DNA from: Nioella aestuarii
GTDB lineage: Bacteria > Pseudomonadota > Alphaproteobacteria > Rhodobacterales > Rhodobacteraceae
Reading direction: 5' to 3'
DNA: 64,000 nt
Assembly: GCF_050896395.1 (NCBI RefSeq)
Contig: NZ_JBPBBA010000003.1
Location: 141,920 to 205,919 of the forward strand
The notes under the pieces are model-generated. The model did not search any database. It saw nothing but the letters and a program-made list of their open reading frames with translations, and was not told the DNA's origin. The position numbers and the translations under genes are program-made. The stretch's first letter is position 1; each line of letters opens with the position of its first letter. This document shows positions 52,956-62,842 of this stretch, piece by piece.

Positions 52956-53945
52956 TCAGGCGGCAAACTGGCTGACAGCGTCAAGCGCTCGCTTCACCAC
53001 CTCTGGCCCCGCCCCGTCGCGATGTGCCTGTTCGGACAGGATGCGTTTCCAATGACGTGCGCCGGGGCGACCGGCGAAAAGCCCCAGCATATGCCGCGTG
53101 ATCTGGTTGAGACGCCCACCCGATGCCAGATGCGCCTCGATATAGGGAAGCATCTCTTCAGCCACTTGATGGGCGGTCTTGTGGGGCGTGTCCGCGCCGA
53201 AAATGCGCTGATCTGCCTCCAGCAAGATCTCTGCCGGGGTGTGATAGGCGGCACGCCCGATCATCACGCCATCCATCCCAGCCTCCAAATGCGCCTGAGT
53301 GGCATCGAGCGTAGCGATACCGCCATTGATCGACAGGTGCAGATGCGGAAATTCTGCCTTCATCCGATGTACCAGCGGGTAATCGAGCGGCGGGATATCG
53401 CGGTTTTCCTTGGGGCTGAGCCCTTGCAGCCAAGCCTTTCGGGCGTGGATCGTGAAGCGTGCGACCCCGGCTTCGGACACGACGCGCAGAAAACCCGGCA
53501 GCACTTCCTCGGGCACCTGTTCATCCACCCCGATCCGGCATTTGACGGTGACCTCCACCGGGCTGGCCGCGATCATTGCGGCCACGCAGTCCGCCACCAA
53601 AGCGGGCCGTTCCATAAGTACCGCACCAAAACTGCCTGACTGAACCCGATCCGAGGGACAGCCCACATTCAGGTTGATCTCGTCATAGCCATAGTCGACA
53701 GCAATCCGCGTTGCCTCGGCCAGTTGCGCCGGATCAGATCCGCCAAGTTGAAGCGCGACGGGATGCTCCTGTGGGGAAAACCCCAGCAACCGGTCCCGAT
53801 CGCCATGAAGCACGGCGGGGGCTGTGACCATCTCGGTATAAAGCAGCGCATGACCGGACATGAGCCGATGGAAATACCGGCAGTGGCGATCAGTCCAATC
53901 CATCATCGGCGCAATGGACAGTTTGGCATGTTGCTTCATTTGCAT
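52956..53945 (-). CDS. dusA: tRNA-dihydrouridine(20/20a) synthase
   Basis: 329-residue FMN enzyme reducing uridine in the tRNA D-loop. Features: LSIAPMMDWTDRHCRYFHRL, the catalytic Cys in EINLNVGCPSDRVQSG, INGGIATLD and GVMIGRAAYHTP. The DusA group is recognised by MMDWTDRHCR and the long LLEADQRIFG-containing C-terminal helix domain. Start chosen at the ATG at 53945 (another at 53939); the ribosome site is weak and an upstream extension is not DusA-like. Confidence 0.94.
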   Translation of the reverse strand: MQMKQHAKLSIAPMMDWTDRHCRYFHRLMSGHALLYTEMVTAPAVLHGDRDRLLGFSPQEHPVALQLGGSDPAQLAEATRIAVDYGYDEINLNVGCPSDRVQSGSFGAVLMERPALVADCVAAMIAASPVEVTVKCRIGVDEQVPEEVLPGFLRVVSEAGVARFTIHARKAWLQGLSPKENRDIPPLDYPLVHRMKAEFPHLHLSINGGIATLDATQAHLEAGMDGVMIGRAAYHTPAEILLEADQRIFGADTPHKTAHQVAEEMLPYIEAHLASGGRLNQITRHMLGLFAGRPGARHWKRILSEQAHRDGAGPEVVKRALDAVSQFAA

Positions 53946-54453
53946 TTGTCTTGCATCTTCAAAATGTTGCGGGACAAAGCTGAACCGTGAGCTACATCCC
54001 AACACCCCGCGCCTTGCCCCGTTTCGGCGCCTCATTGCACATTCCACGCACGCGGGCAGGACCTTAACGCTGTGTTTCCCAATCGTGGATGACCCATGTC
54101 CAGATCAGACGCAAGTCCCGCGACGCCAGATTAATGCCGAATACCCGTTCTGCTGTCCCCAAGGCTCTCGTTGGCATCGCAGTCTGGGTTGCAACGCTGT
54201 CCGAGTCGAACATCTCGATTGGGTTCTGGGTAAAACACGGCAGGGTGGCTGGCGCACTTTAGATGCTAACGTTCTGAAAACATGACTTAAAACAGGGTCT
54301 TCGACACTGGCAGGGTGCGACTTGTCGCAAGTTTGGGCGACATGGGCAGGGCTGGTTTCTTCTATATCCCGGAATTGTCCGCGCGGGCGAACGACCATCA
54401 GGATCATCCCGATGGCATCATTCAGCGAGCGTTATCAGCCTGTTAAGGCGTCA
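53946..54453. other. 508-base region without a recognised gene
   Basis: Between dusA and the MaoC-like gene. Open frames here (such as 53860-54285 plus and 54105-54407 minus) lack ribosome sites and protein-like composition. No tRNA, strong terminator or repeat was seen. It may carry the dusA promoter and a decayed gene. Confidence 0.5.
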
Positions 54454-55296
54454 TCAAAACTCTGCCATTGCGGTCATGGCCAGCGCGCCGTCATGCCGTT
54501 TGGCCCAAATGCCAAGGCCCTCTTTCGCGGCTTCTGCCTCGATCCGAAACGGGGCCATTCCCGCAAGCGGTGCGGTTCCCCTGAAGGAAAAGCTCTTGGG
54601 CATTCGCCCGGAATGGCGACAGGCAAGGTCAATCAGCAAGGTTGCGGTCAGGGGGCCGTGGAAGACGAGCCCTTCATAGCCCTCTACCTCGCGGGCATAG
54701 TCCACGTCATAGTGAATGCGGTGGCCATTGAAGGTCAGGGCCGAATAGCGGAACAGCATGACCTCTGACGGCTTAACCGTTTCAGAGACATCGGCCCCAT
54801 CAGGGGCCATGGCTGGGTCTGGTGCGGGAACGCCAGGCGCGGGGTCGTCACGATAGACGATGTCGTGTTCCTCGGTCAGGGCCAGTTGCCCGTTCTGAAA
54901 CAGCTCATGTTCGACCGTTACAAAACACAGCCGGCCACTGCGCCCCTGTTTCTCGGTGATCGCCCGGATGGTGGACCGTTTGCTGGCCTCCAGCCCCAGA
55001 ACCAGAGGCTTATGAAACCGGAACCGCCCTCCGGCCCACATCCGCCGGGGAAGGTCGACCGGCGGAAGGAAACCACCCTTTTTGGGATGCGCGTCGCGAC
55101 CAAGTTCACTGGCGGGGCGGGCGTCAAGGAAATAGAGCCAGTGCCACAGCGGCGGCAATGCGTCGCCGTCAGACAGGCTAGGGGCACGGTCCAACGTCGC
55201 TTGCATGAATCGCGCGGGCTGTGCACGCAAAAGGTCGGTCACTGTCTCTTGTCGGCCAATCCAACTTTGCAGATCGGGGGCAGGATGGGTCATCAC
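54454..55296 (-). CDS. MaoC-like / FAS1-type dehydratase (HTD2-like)
   Basis: 280 residues with two hotdog-like halves. GLVFHGPLTATLLIDLACRH near 220 and FNGHRIHYDVDYAREVEGY carry the hydratase-2-type Asp and His (YDVDYA...H). The N-terminal half (LPPLWHWLYFLDARPASELG, GRFRFHKPLVLG) matches the FAS1_DH-type domain of mesaconyl-C4-CoA hydratase / HTD2-like proteins. It should hydrate or dehydrate a CoA ester. Adjacent, co-directional to a LysR gene. Confidence 0.85.
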   Translation of the reverse strand: MMTHPAPDLQSWIGRQETVTDLLRAQPARFMQATLDRAPSLSDGDALPPLWHWLYFLDARPASELGRDAHPKKGGFLPPVDLPRRMWAGGRFRFHKPLVLGLEASKRSTIRAITEKQGRSGRLCFVTVEHELFQNGQLALTEEHDIVYRDDPAPGVPAPDPAMAPDGADVSETVKPSEVMLFRYSALTFNGHRIHYDVDYAREVEGYEGLVFHGPLTATLLIDLACRHSGRMPKSFSFRGTAPLAGMAPFRIEAEAAKEGLGIWAKRHDGALAMTAMAEF

Positions 55297-55361
55297 CGGG
55301 CCTCGTCCATTATCTGTTCCCTTATTGATCGCCTACTCCCACTTATTCAAGCCACTCGGCG

Positions 55362-56279
55362 CTATGCATGATCTGGCCCGAACAGCGACCGAACCTGATC
55401 GCGCAGCCAGGCGCAGGCCGGGTCCGTGGCGGTGCGTGTGTGCCACACCATGCTGATTGGGCTGACAGTGTCGGAAATTATGATGTCCAGCACACGCGCC
55501 TGCCCTGCCCCAACCAATTGATCAGCCAATTGGCGCGGCACCACGGCGACAAGATCAAGCTGCGCCAACAACTGGGGCAATGCCCCGAAATGGCCAAGCC
55601 GCAAGACGACACGATCCGCCAACCCTATGGCAAGCAACGCCCGGTCAACGGCGCTTCCAAAGGTCGTTGCGGGTGCGGGCACCATCAACCGGGCCGCGCG
55701 CAGGGCCTGCAGATCAGCGGGAGGAGAACCAGACAGCCCCGATCCGGCGATGGCCACATAGTCTTCGTTGAACAATCGCTCAGACCGCACGCCGCGCCCC
55801 GACAGCGCCACCATGCCGATCGCCAGATCGACCTCACCAGCCTCCAGCGAATCTGCCAGCATGTCGGTTGGGGTGGATGTATTGACCAGCCGAATCCCCT
55901 TCCCGGCCTGAATGGTCCGCACAGCCAACCTCGGCAGAAACACCGCCTCGCCGAGCCCCGACAGCGACAGGCGAAAGACCCGCGCATCGGTGACGGGATC
56001 GAAACCGGCCCCACGTTCCAGCGTCTTGAACAGCGCCCCAAGATGGGTTCGGATCTCGGGTAGGATGGAGTCGGCAAAGCCGGTTGGAACCATACCGTCC
56101 TTGCTGCGCAAAAACAGCGGATCATCCAGCGTCTGACGCAGTCGAGACAGCGCATTGCTGGCAGCGGGCTGACTGAGGCCCAACCTCTCGCCCGCCAGAG
56201 ATACCGAGCGCGTATCATCCAACGCCACCAGCATTCGCAGCAGGTTCAGGTCTAAGGTGCGATCGTTTATTGATTTCAT
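55362..56279 (-). CDS. LysR family transcriptional regulator
   Basis: 305 residues. N-terminal winged HTH (LNLLRMLVALDDTRSVSLAG, LSQPAASNALSRLRQTLDDP) and the C-terminal effector-binding domain (FRLSLSGLGEAVFLPRL). This DNA-binding form (DLNLLRML...LSQPAASNALSRLR) is of the NodD/PcpR-like LysR group. Divergent from the indolepyruvate oxidoreductase-like genes, so it probably controls them. Confidence 0.92.
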   Translation of the reverse strand: MKSINDRTLDLNLLRMLVALDDTRSVSLAGERLGLSQPAASNALSRLRQTLDDPLFLRSKDGMVPTGFADSILPEIRTHLGALFKTLERGAGFDPVTDARVFRLSLSGLGEAVFLPRLAVRTIQAGKGIRLVNTSTPTDMLADSLEAGEVDLAIGMVALSGRGVRSERLFNEDYVAIAGSGLSGSPPADLQALRAARLMVPAPATTFGSAVDRALLAIGLADRVVLRLGHFGALPQLLAQLDLVAVVPRQLADQLVGAGQARVLDIIISDTVSPISMVWHTRTATDPACAWLRDQVRSLFGPDHA

Positions 56280-56362
56280 GAATGCAGTCTATTCCGCCTA
56301 TCCGTTTGACGAAAGTGCTTCCACACCGGATGCTCATATTGAAACTCCGGGGAGGGCCGCGC

Positions 56363-58510
56363 GTGGAAGTCTCATTCGCCAAGGAAATCGAAAAGCTGAA
56401 GCTCGGCGCGGGCGAAACCTTTCATGGCGAGGGCATTCTCGCCGTCACCAAGGCGCTGCTGCAATCGGGCGTGTCCTATGTGGGCGGCTATCAGGGGGCA
56501 CCGGTATCGCATCTGATCGACGTGATGGTGCAAGCCGCCCCCGACATGGCGCAACTGGGCGTCCATGTGGAACCCTGCACCAACGAAGCGTCCGCTGCGG
56601 CGATGCTTGGGGCGTCGATCATGTACCCGGTGCGCGGTGCGGTGACGTGGAAATCCATCGTCGGCACCAATGTGGCCGCTGACGCGCTGTCAAACCTCGC
56701 CTCGCCCGGCGTCATGGGCGGTGCGCTGATCATCGTGGGTGAGGATTATGGCGAAGGGTCCAGCGTCATTCAGGAACGCACCCATGCCTATGCGATGAAA
56801 TCGACCCTGTGGCTGATGGACCCGCGCCCGAACCTGCCAAGCATCGTGAATTGCGTTGAACGGGCGTTTGAGCTGTCAGAGGCATCCAACACCCCCGTCA
56901 TGATGGAGCTGCGCATTCGTGCCTGTCATGTGCAGGGATCATTCGAGGCAAAGGACAATATCGCGCCGGACATTTCGGGCCGGCATTTGTTGGCGGAACC
57001 CGCACCGCATCAATATGAACAACTTGCGCATCCGCCCGTAACCTTCGGGCACGAGCGCAAGAAAAGCAGCGAGCGCATGGCCGCTGCGCGGGCGTTTATT
57101 CGGGAACACCGTCTGAACGAGGTCTTTGACGGCGCGCAGGGCGATGTAGGGATCATCGTTCAGGGCGGGCTGTACAACGCGCTGATCCGGGCCCTGGCGG
57201 AACTGGGGCTGGCCGATGCGGAAGGAAACTGTGACCTGCCAATCATGGCGCTGAACGTCGTCTATCCGCTGGTGCCGGAAGAGATCCTGGGTTTTGCGGA
57301 AGGAAAACGCGCGGTTCTGGTTCTGGAAGAGGGCCAACCGGAATATATCGAGAATGAGATAGGTACCATACTGCGACGCGCGAAAGCGCCGGTGGTGCTG
57401 GCGGGCAAGGACATTCTGCCCTTGGCGGGCGAATACACGTCTGAGGTTATGGCCAAAGGCGTCGGCACTTTTCTGCGCGATCACCTGCCGGGCATCGGCA
57501 ACCAATTGGGCGACACGGCCTATGCCGAGGAGATCGAGGCCTTGCGGGCAGAGGCGCAGCGGTTACTGGCCGCCCCCGTCCCGCCGCGCCCGCCAAGTTT
57601 CTGCACCGGCTGCCCGGAGCGGCCCTTCTTTGCTGCGCTCAAGCTGACCCAGCAAGAAATCGGGCCGGTCCACTATTCCGCCGATATCGGCTGCCACGCA
57701 TTCGCGACCTTCGCGCCGTTCAATTTCGGGAACTCCATTCTTGGCTATGGGATGAGCCTTGCCTCCAACGCCTCGGTCGCCAGTTTTCAGCAAAAACGCC
57801 CGCTCGCCGTGATGGGTGATGGCGGGTTCTGGCATAACGGGTTGCTGTCCGGCGTGACCTCTCGGCTTTTGAACGGCGGTGACGGGGTGCTGGTGATCAT
57901 GAAGAATGGATACACCTCGGCCACCGGCACGCAGGAAGTCATCTCCTCGCCCGATCCGGCGCTGAAACTGGCGGCAGCAGAGAAAAGCGCGACGCATGGT
58001 GAGACCACCATCGAGGACGCGCTGAAGGGCGTCGGCGTAAAATGGCTGCGCACGGTGCACACCTACAAAGTCTCGCAAATGCGCGACACACTGCGTGAGG
58101 CGTTTTCGACCAAGTTCAGCGGGCTCAAGGTCATCGTTGCCGAGGGTGAATGCCAGTTGGAACGACAACGCCGGATCAAACCCATTCGGGCCAAGGCACT
58201 GGCCGCTGGCGAACAGGTGGTGCGCACCCGCTTTGGCGTCGATGAGGACACCTGCACCGGCGATCATTCCTGCATCCGCCTGTCCGGCTGCCCGACCCTG
58301 ACCGTGAAAACCGCGACCGACCCGCTTAAAACCGATCCCGTCGCGCATGTTACCAATGGGTGCGTCGGCTGCGGGCTGTGCGGTGAGGTCGCCCATGCGG
58401 CGACGCTCTGCCCATCCTTCTGGCGGGCCGAGGTGATCAGCAATCCCGGCTGGTGGGACAGAACACGCAGTAGGTTGCGCCGGATATTCACTTTGGGGGC
58501 GGTGGCATGA
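56363..58510 (+). CDS. Indolepyruvate:ferredoxin oxidoreductase alpha subunit-like
   Basis: 715 residues from GTG at 56363, preceded by GGGGAGGG; an ATG at 56330 is possible but has a poorer ribosome site. N-terminal pyrimidine-binding domain (GYQGAPVSHLIDVMVQ), TPP domain MGDGGFWHNGL...IMKNGYTSATG, CTGCPERPFF and a C-terminal ferredoxin-like segment with two cysteine clusters: DTCTGDHSCIRLSGCP and NGCVGCGLCGEVAHAATLCP. It decarboxylates aryl- or other 2-oxoacids to acyl-CoA. Overlaps the beta subunit by four bases. Confidence 0.9.
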   Translation: MEVSFAKEIEKLKLGAGETFHGEGILAVTKALLQSGVSYVGGYQGAPVSHLIDVMVQAAPDMAQLGVHVEPCTNEASAAAMLGASIMYPVRGAVTWKSIVGTNVAADALSNLASPGVMGGALIIVGEDYGEGSSVIQERTHAYAMKSTLWLMDPRPNLPSIVNCVERAFELSEASNTPVMMELRIRACHVQGSFEAKDNIAPDISGRHLLAEPAPHQYEQLAHPPVTFGHERKKSSERMAAARAFIREHRLNEVFDGAQGDVGIIVQGGLYNALIRALAELGLADAEGNCDLPIMALNVVYPLVPEEILGFAEGKRAVLVLEEGQPEYIENEIGTILRRAKAPVVLAGKDILPLAGEYTSEVMAKGVGTFLRDHLPGIGNQLGDTAYAEEIEALRAEAQRLLAAPVPPRPPSFCTGCPERPFFAALKLTQQEIGPVHYSADIGCHAFATFAPFNFGNSILGYGMSLASNASVASFQQKRPLAVMGDGGFWHNGLLSGVTSRLLNGGDGVLVIMKNGYTSATGTQEVISSPDPALKLAAAEKSATHGETTIEDALKGVGVKWLRTVHTYKVSQMRDTLREAFSTKFSGLKVIVAEGECQLERQRRIKPIRAKALAAGEQVVRTRFGVDEDTCTGDHSCIRLSGCPTLTVKTATDPLKTDPVAHVTNGCVGCGLCGEVAHAATLCPSFWRAEVISNPGWWDRTRSRLRRIFTLGAVA

Positions 58511-59982
58511 CACGCGCGGAAAATCCCCCCCTGCGGATCCTGCTGGCAGCCCTTGGCGGTGAAGGCGGCGGCGTTCTGATGAACTGGATCGTAGAAGCCG
58601 CGCGCAATGCGGGGCTTGTCGCGCAAGCGACGTCCGTGCCGGGCGTGGCGCAGCGCACCGGATCGACGAGCTACTATATCGAGATCGCGGGAAAGGATGC
58701 GGCGGGCTCTGTCCTCAGCCTCGTGCCGATGCCGGGGCGGGTCGATGTGGTGGTGTCGTCAGAACTGGTAGAAACGGCGCGGGTGATGGCGGCGGGCTTT
58801 GTCTCGCCCGGTCTGACGACGCTCATATCCTCGACCGCGCGCACATATTCGACGGCGGAAAAGATTCAGTTGGGCGACGGTCGCTATTCCGAAGACAACG
58901 TGCGGCGCACAGCCGAGGCGCTGGCGCGGGACGCTTACCTGCTGGATCTGGGCCAGATCGCCGAAGACAGCGCCACTTTCGTCAGTGCCACCATGTTCGG
59001 GGCCCTGGCTGGCAGCGGCGTGTTGCCATGGGACATTGCAGCGTCACGGGCCGTACTTGGGGAGGGTCGGTCCGCAACCGCCAGCCGCGCCGGGTTCGAC
59101 GCCGCCGCGCAAGCGGTGCAGGACTTGCGGGACGCTCCGGCGCAAGTCACAGCGCCCGCCGCTTCGGACGTGCCCGGAGATATCGCAGAGGTGATCCGCC
59201 TCGGGGTGGAGCGTTGCGCCGACTATCAGGACGCGGCCTATGGCCAGACCTTCCGCGCCCATGCCGACAGGTTGATTGCGGCGGCGGACCTGTCCATTCC
59301 AAGTGCCGCCCATGCGGTGAAGGAAGCCTGCCGCCGTCTGGCACTGTGGATGGCCTACGAGGATATCGCCCGCGTAGCCGATTTGAAAACAAGGCCCGAG
59401 CGTTTCGCCCGCATCCGGGCCGAGGCGAAGATGCAGCCCGGACAGTTGATGACAGTGACAGAATACCTCAAACCCCGCGCCGAGGAGATTGCCGATATCC
59501 TGCCCGCCCGCCTTGGGGCGCGGATCATGGCGCGGGTGGAAACGGGCAAGGGCCTGCCCTTCCTGGGGCGCGGCATCCATGTCCGGTCTAACGGTGTTGC
59601 AGGCTACTGGATGCTGCGCCTGATGGCGGGGTTTCGCCGTATCCGCCGCCGGTCTTACAGGTTCGCGCAGGAACAGGCGGCGATTGCTGAATGGCTGGAG
59701 GCGATGGACACCGCCCTGCCCCGCGCGCCAGACTTCGCAGAGGCCCTGGCCGAGCTGCCCCGCGTTCTGAAAGGCTATTCCGATACGCTGATGCGGGGCA
59801 AAGCGGCCTATGCGCGGATCATGGCGGGCGTGGTGCGCCCGGCGCTTGCCAGCGGTCAGATGTCAGACGCGGCCCCATCCTTACGTCGCGCCATAGCGGC
59901 GGCGCTGGCCGATGACAGCCATGCCAAGCTGGACGAGACCCTGGGGACACAGCCCGCCATCCCCAATCTGCGCAGCGCCTAA
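58507..59982 (+). CDS. Indolepyruvate oxidoreductase beta-like subunit with C-terminal domain
   Basis: 491 residues. N-terminal ~190 residues are the gamma-type subunit domain (GGEGGGVLMNWIVEAARN, SVPGVAQRTGSTSYYIEI); the C-terminal half (FRAHADRLIAAADLSIPSAA onward) is a helical domain of the kind found in longer, fused beta subunits. It completes the enzyme with the alpha subunit. Followed by the thioesterase after 21 bases. Confidence 0.88.
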   Translation: MTRAENPPLRILLAALGGEGGGVLMNWIVEAARNAGLVAQATSVPGVAQRTGSTSYYIEIAGKDAAGSVLSLVPMPGRVDVVVSSELVETARVMAAGFVSPGLTTLISSTARTYSTAEKIQLGDGRYSEDNVRRTAEALARDAYLLDLGQIAEDSATFVSATMFGALAGSGVLPWDIAASRAVLGEGRSATASRAGFDAAAQAVQDLRDAPAQVTAPAASDVPGDIAEVIRLGVERCADYQDAAYGQTFRAHADRLIAAADLSIPSAAHAVKEACRRLALWMAYEDIARVADLKTRPERFARIRAEAKMQPGQLMTVTEYLKPRAEEIADILPARLGARIMARVETGKGLPFLGRGIHVRSNGVAGYWMLRLMAGFRRIRRRSYRFAQEQAAIAEWLEAMDTALPRAPDFAEALAELPRVLKGYSDTLMRGKAAYARIMAGVVRPALASGQMSDAAPSLRRAIAAALADDSHAKLDETLGTQPAIPNLRSA

Positions 59983-60003
59983 GCCAAGGGAAGGACCGAA
60001 CCG

Positions 60004-60423
60004 ATGCTGACCAGTCACCGCAACGTGCAGATCGAATGGGGCGATTGCGACCCCGCCGATATCGTCTTCTACCCGCGCTATTTCGCGTGGTTCGACGCTT
60101 CGACCGCGCATCACTTCAAGGCCGCGGGCCTGCCCAAGGCGGAACTTGTCCGCCGGTTTCAGGTGGTTGGCTTTCCGATGGTCGATACACGCGCGACATT
60201 CCATATACCGTCCAGCTATGGCGACGAAGTTGTGATCGAAACCACAATCACCGGCTTTGGAAGGTCCAGTTTTGACGTTGAACACCGGCTTATGCGCGGG
60301 GATGTGCTGGCCGTGGAAGGGTTTGAAAAACGGGTTCTGGTGCGCCGGAAAGAGGGTGGCGGGATCACCTCTTGCCCGGTGCCGGACGAAGTTCGGGCGC
60401 TCTTTGGCGTAGCAGGAGGATGA
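60004..60423 (+). CDS. Acyl-CoA thioesterase, 4-hydroxybenzoyl-CoA thioesterase type
   Basis: 139 residues, hotdog fold. The N-terminal WGDCDPADIVFYPRYFAWFD carries the catalytic Asp at D17 and is diagnostic for the 4-HBA-CoA/YbgC-like thioesterases. With IorAB it may release an aryl acetate or similar acid from CoA. Part of the operon. Confidence 0.92.
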   Translation: MLTSHRNVQIEWGDCDPADIVFYPRYFAWFDASTAHHFKAAGLPKAELVRRFQVVGFPMVDTRATFHIPSSYGDEVVIETTITGFGRSSFDVEHRLMRGDVLAVEGFEKRVLVRRKEGGGITSCPVPDEVRALFGVAGG

Positions 60424-60425
60424 CG

Positions 60426-61349
60426 ATGCGGATCGCGGTTCTTGGCGCAGGGGCCATGGGGTCCGTCTATGGCGCGCGGCTGGCGCGGGCCGGGGCGGAG
60501 GTGACGTTGCTCGACGTGAATGACGCCCATATTGCGGCAATCAAAGCAGGCGGGTTGCATGTGGCACTGGATGAGGGCGAAAGCATCCACCACTTGCCGG
60601 CCATGCGGCCCGAGGCGTTTCAAGGCCCGGTTGATCTGGTGTTGCTGTTCACGAAGGTCTTTCACACGGATCAGGCGCTGACATCGGTCAAGCCGCTATT
60701 GGCCGACGCCTATGTCCTCAGCCTGCAAAACGGCGTCGGCAATGTCGACCGGATCGCCGCACATGTGGACCGCGAGAGGATTCTCGTGGGCATGACGATG
60801 ACACCTGCCGAATATCTGGGCCCCGGTCGGGTCGCGTCCCACGGGGCGGCCACGACCGATCTTTACAGTGCCAGCGGGCAGGATGTGCCGATCTTGCATA
60901 AGATTGCTGCCCTGATGGACAAGGGCGGCATCACTGCGCGACTGGAACCGGATATTGACGTGGCGATCTGGGAAAAGGCCACTTTCAATTGCTCCCTGAA
61001 CCCACTTTGCGCCCTGACCGGTGGCACACCCGGATCTGTCGGCGCGTCAGAGCCCGGTCGCAGGCTGGCCTCGCAGGTGGCGGCCGAAGCGATTGCCGTT
61101 GCGAATGCCTCTGGCGTCAACGCCTCGTTGGACAAGGTTTCTGCGATGATGGAACACGCCTTTGCGCACCATTTGCATCATGAACCGTCGATGTTGCAGG
61201 ATCGGATGGCCGGGCGGCGCACCGAAATCGACGCGCTGAATGGCGCGGTGGTCCGCATAGGCGAAAACCTTGGCATTCCGACCCCGGCCAACCGGATCGT
61301 CACTGATCTGATCCGCATGACCGAGGACTCCACCCGCTACCGCGCCTAA
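60426..61349 (+). CDS. Ketopantoate reductase family oxidoreductase
   Basis: 307 residues. Rossmann motif MRIAVLGAGAMGSVYGARLA, KVFHTDQAL region, and catalytic Lys in WEKATFNCSLNPLCALTGG. Resembles 2-dehydropantoate 2-reductase but in this catabolic context may act on another 2-oxo acid. ATG at 60426 has AGGAGG spaced correctly; an ATG at 60420 is too close. Overlaps the convergent CMD gene by four bases. Confidence 0.88.
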   Translation: MRIAVLGAGAMGSVYGARLARAGAEVTLLDVNDAHIAAIKAGGLHVALDEGESIHHLPAMRPEAFQGPVDLVLLFTKVFHTDQALTSVKPLLADAYVLSLQNGVGNVDRIAAHVDRERILVGMTMTPAEYLGPGRVASHGAATTDLYSASGQDVPILHKIAALMDKGGITARLEPDIDVAIWEKATFNCSLNPLCALTGGTPGSVGASEPGRRLASQVAAEAIAVANASGVNASLDKVSAMMEHAFAHHLHHEPSMLQDRMAGRRTEIDALNGAVVRIGENLGIPTPANRIVTDLIRMTEDSTRYRA

Positions 61350-61735
61350 AGCTCGCCCGCCTCTTCCAGCACTTTGCGGGCGGCGCGGAAACACTCCAGC
61401 GCCTGAGGTACACCGCAATAGATGGCCACGACGTGGATGATCGCGCGGATCTCCTCTTTCGAGACGCCGTTGTTCAGCGCGCCGCGGCAGTGCAGTTCCC
61501 ATTCGTGCATCTTGCCCAAGGCCCCGATCATGGCGAGGTTCATCATGCTGCGCGTCTTTGGGTCGATCGCGTCATCGCCCCAGCCAAAGCCCCAACACCA
61601 CGCGGTCATCGCCTCTTGAAACGGCCGGGTGAACCCGTCGGCGGCGGCGAGGTTCTTTTCCACATACTCCGCCCCGAGTGTGGCTTTGCGCTGCTCCATT
61701 CCCTTCAGGAACAGGTCTTCGTCAAATGCGCTCAT
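61346..61735 (-). CDS. Carboxymuconolactone decarboxylase family protein
   Basis: 129 residues. AhpD/CMD fold with helix AIDPKTRSMMNLAMIGALGK, HCRGALNNGVSKEEIRAII and VAIYCGVPQALECF. CMDs act in protocatechuate degradation, but this family includes many unrelated enzymes. It shares an operon with the Rieske oxygenase (21-base gap). It ends in TAG. Confidence 0.9.
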   Translation of the reverse strand: MSAFDEDLFLKGMEQRKATLGAEYVEKNLAAADGFTRPFQEAMTAWCWGFGWGDDAIDPKTRSMMNLAMIGALGKMHEWELHCRGALNNGVSKEEIRAIIHVVAIYCGVPQALECFRAARKVLEEAGEL

Positions 61736-61756
61736 GTCGTGTCCTCACCTTCGGAT

Positions 61757-62842
61757 TTACGCCGTACCATCCACCGCTTCGCGCATCCACTTCTGCAGAT
61801 GCATCACGGAATGTTCCGAGTTCACACCGCAGCCGGGATCAAGCACCAGTGGCCCGGGTACATAGCCCCGCGATTTCAGCCCGCGCTGAACCGATTCCAC
61901 AAGGCGAATATCCTCTTCCACGGTGGTCGCCCGGTCCTGCACCGCCATCCGGCGCACGGTTTCGTTGTCTTCACCACCTACCGAATACCAGCCGCGCCAG
62001 ACCACCACGCGGCCTGCATCGACGGCGCGCCAATGATAGGTGTTCAAAAGGTTGCCGGGATAGACCTGAAAGCTGAACATCGGCCAGAGAAACCAGCTGG
62101 AGTACTTGTCGTTGTTGGGAAAGCCGGAATTGATGTCGTAGCTCATATTCTCCAGCGAATTGCACTCGGTCGTGTGGCGCAGGCAATAGCCCTGGGGCTG
62201 GATGTCGTAGGTTTCGGGCTTGATGACACCGGTCGCAAAGGTCGGGTGATTGAGCGAGCAGTGGTAGCATTCTGAATAGTTTTCCACGGAGACCTTCCAG
62301 TTGCATTCCTCGGGGATTTCCACCCATTCCAAAGGCTTCAGATCGGCCCAATTGGGCACGAAGCCCTCAAGCTCCGCCCGCGCATTGGGAAACCATTCAT
62401 CCATCGGCGCGGCATTCGGGTCGAGATTGACGAAGATGAAGCCAAGGAACACCTCTGTGCGCACATCCGTCAGGCAGATCTTGGACTTGTCAAAACCCGG
62501 AACCGCCTTGATGTTTGGTCCCGCCCGCAGCTCTCCGGTCAATTCATAGGTCCAGGCGTGGTACGGGCAGACAACGACCCGCGTTGTGCCCTGCCCTTCG
62601 ACCAACTGATGCGCCCGGTGCTGGCAGACATTGTAGAAGGTGCGGATTTCCCCGTCGCGCCCCTTGATGCAAAACAGGCTTTCGCCCGCAAGTTCAAAGG
62701 CAAAGTAATCGCCCGCCTTTTCCAACTGACTGGCATGACCTGCGAACTGCCATGTGCGGGCAAAGAGCCCCGCTTGTTCAGCCGCATATATCGCGGGATC
62801 GGTGTAATAGCGGGCGGCAAGCGATCGGATAGGGTCGGTCAT
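61757..62842 (-). CDS. Rieske-type oxygenase alpha subunit
   Basis: 361 residues. Rieske cluster CQHRAHQLVEG (C-x-H) and CPYHAWTYEL (C-x2-H), then the mononuclear iron site ENYSECYHCSLNHPTF with His and His, plus a later Asp in the C-terminal part. Layout matches ring-hydroxylating dioxygenases and the related N-demethylases. No reductase gene nearby. Overlaps the MmgE/PrpD gene by four bases. Confidence 0.9.
   Translation of the reverse strand: MTDPIRSLAARYYTDPAIYAAEQAGLFARTWQFAGHASQLEKAGDYFAFELAGESLFCIKGRDGEIRTFYNVCQHRAHQLVEGQGTTRVVVCPYHAWTYELTGELRAGPNIKAVPGFDKSKICLTDVRTEVFLGFIFVNLDPNAAPMDEWFPNARAELEGFVPNWADLKPLEWVEIPEECNWKVSVENYSECYHCSLNHPTFATGVIKPETYDIQPQGYCLRHTTECNSLENMSYDINSGFPNNDKYSSWFLWPMFSFQVYPGNLLNTYHWRAVDAGRVVVWRGWYSVGGEDNETVRRMAVQDRATTVEEDIRLVESVQRGLKSRGYVPGPLVLDPGCGVNSEHSVMHLQKWMREAVDGTA

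Noticed and set aside
54105..54407. A 100-codon open frame in the gap after dusA
   Set aside because: No ribosome site, Arg/Cys/Pro-rich composition; more likely non-coding or decayed.
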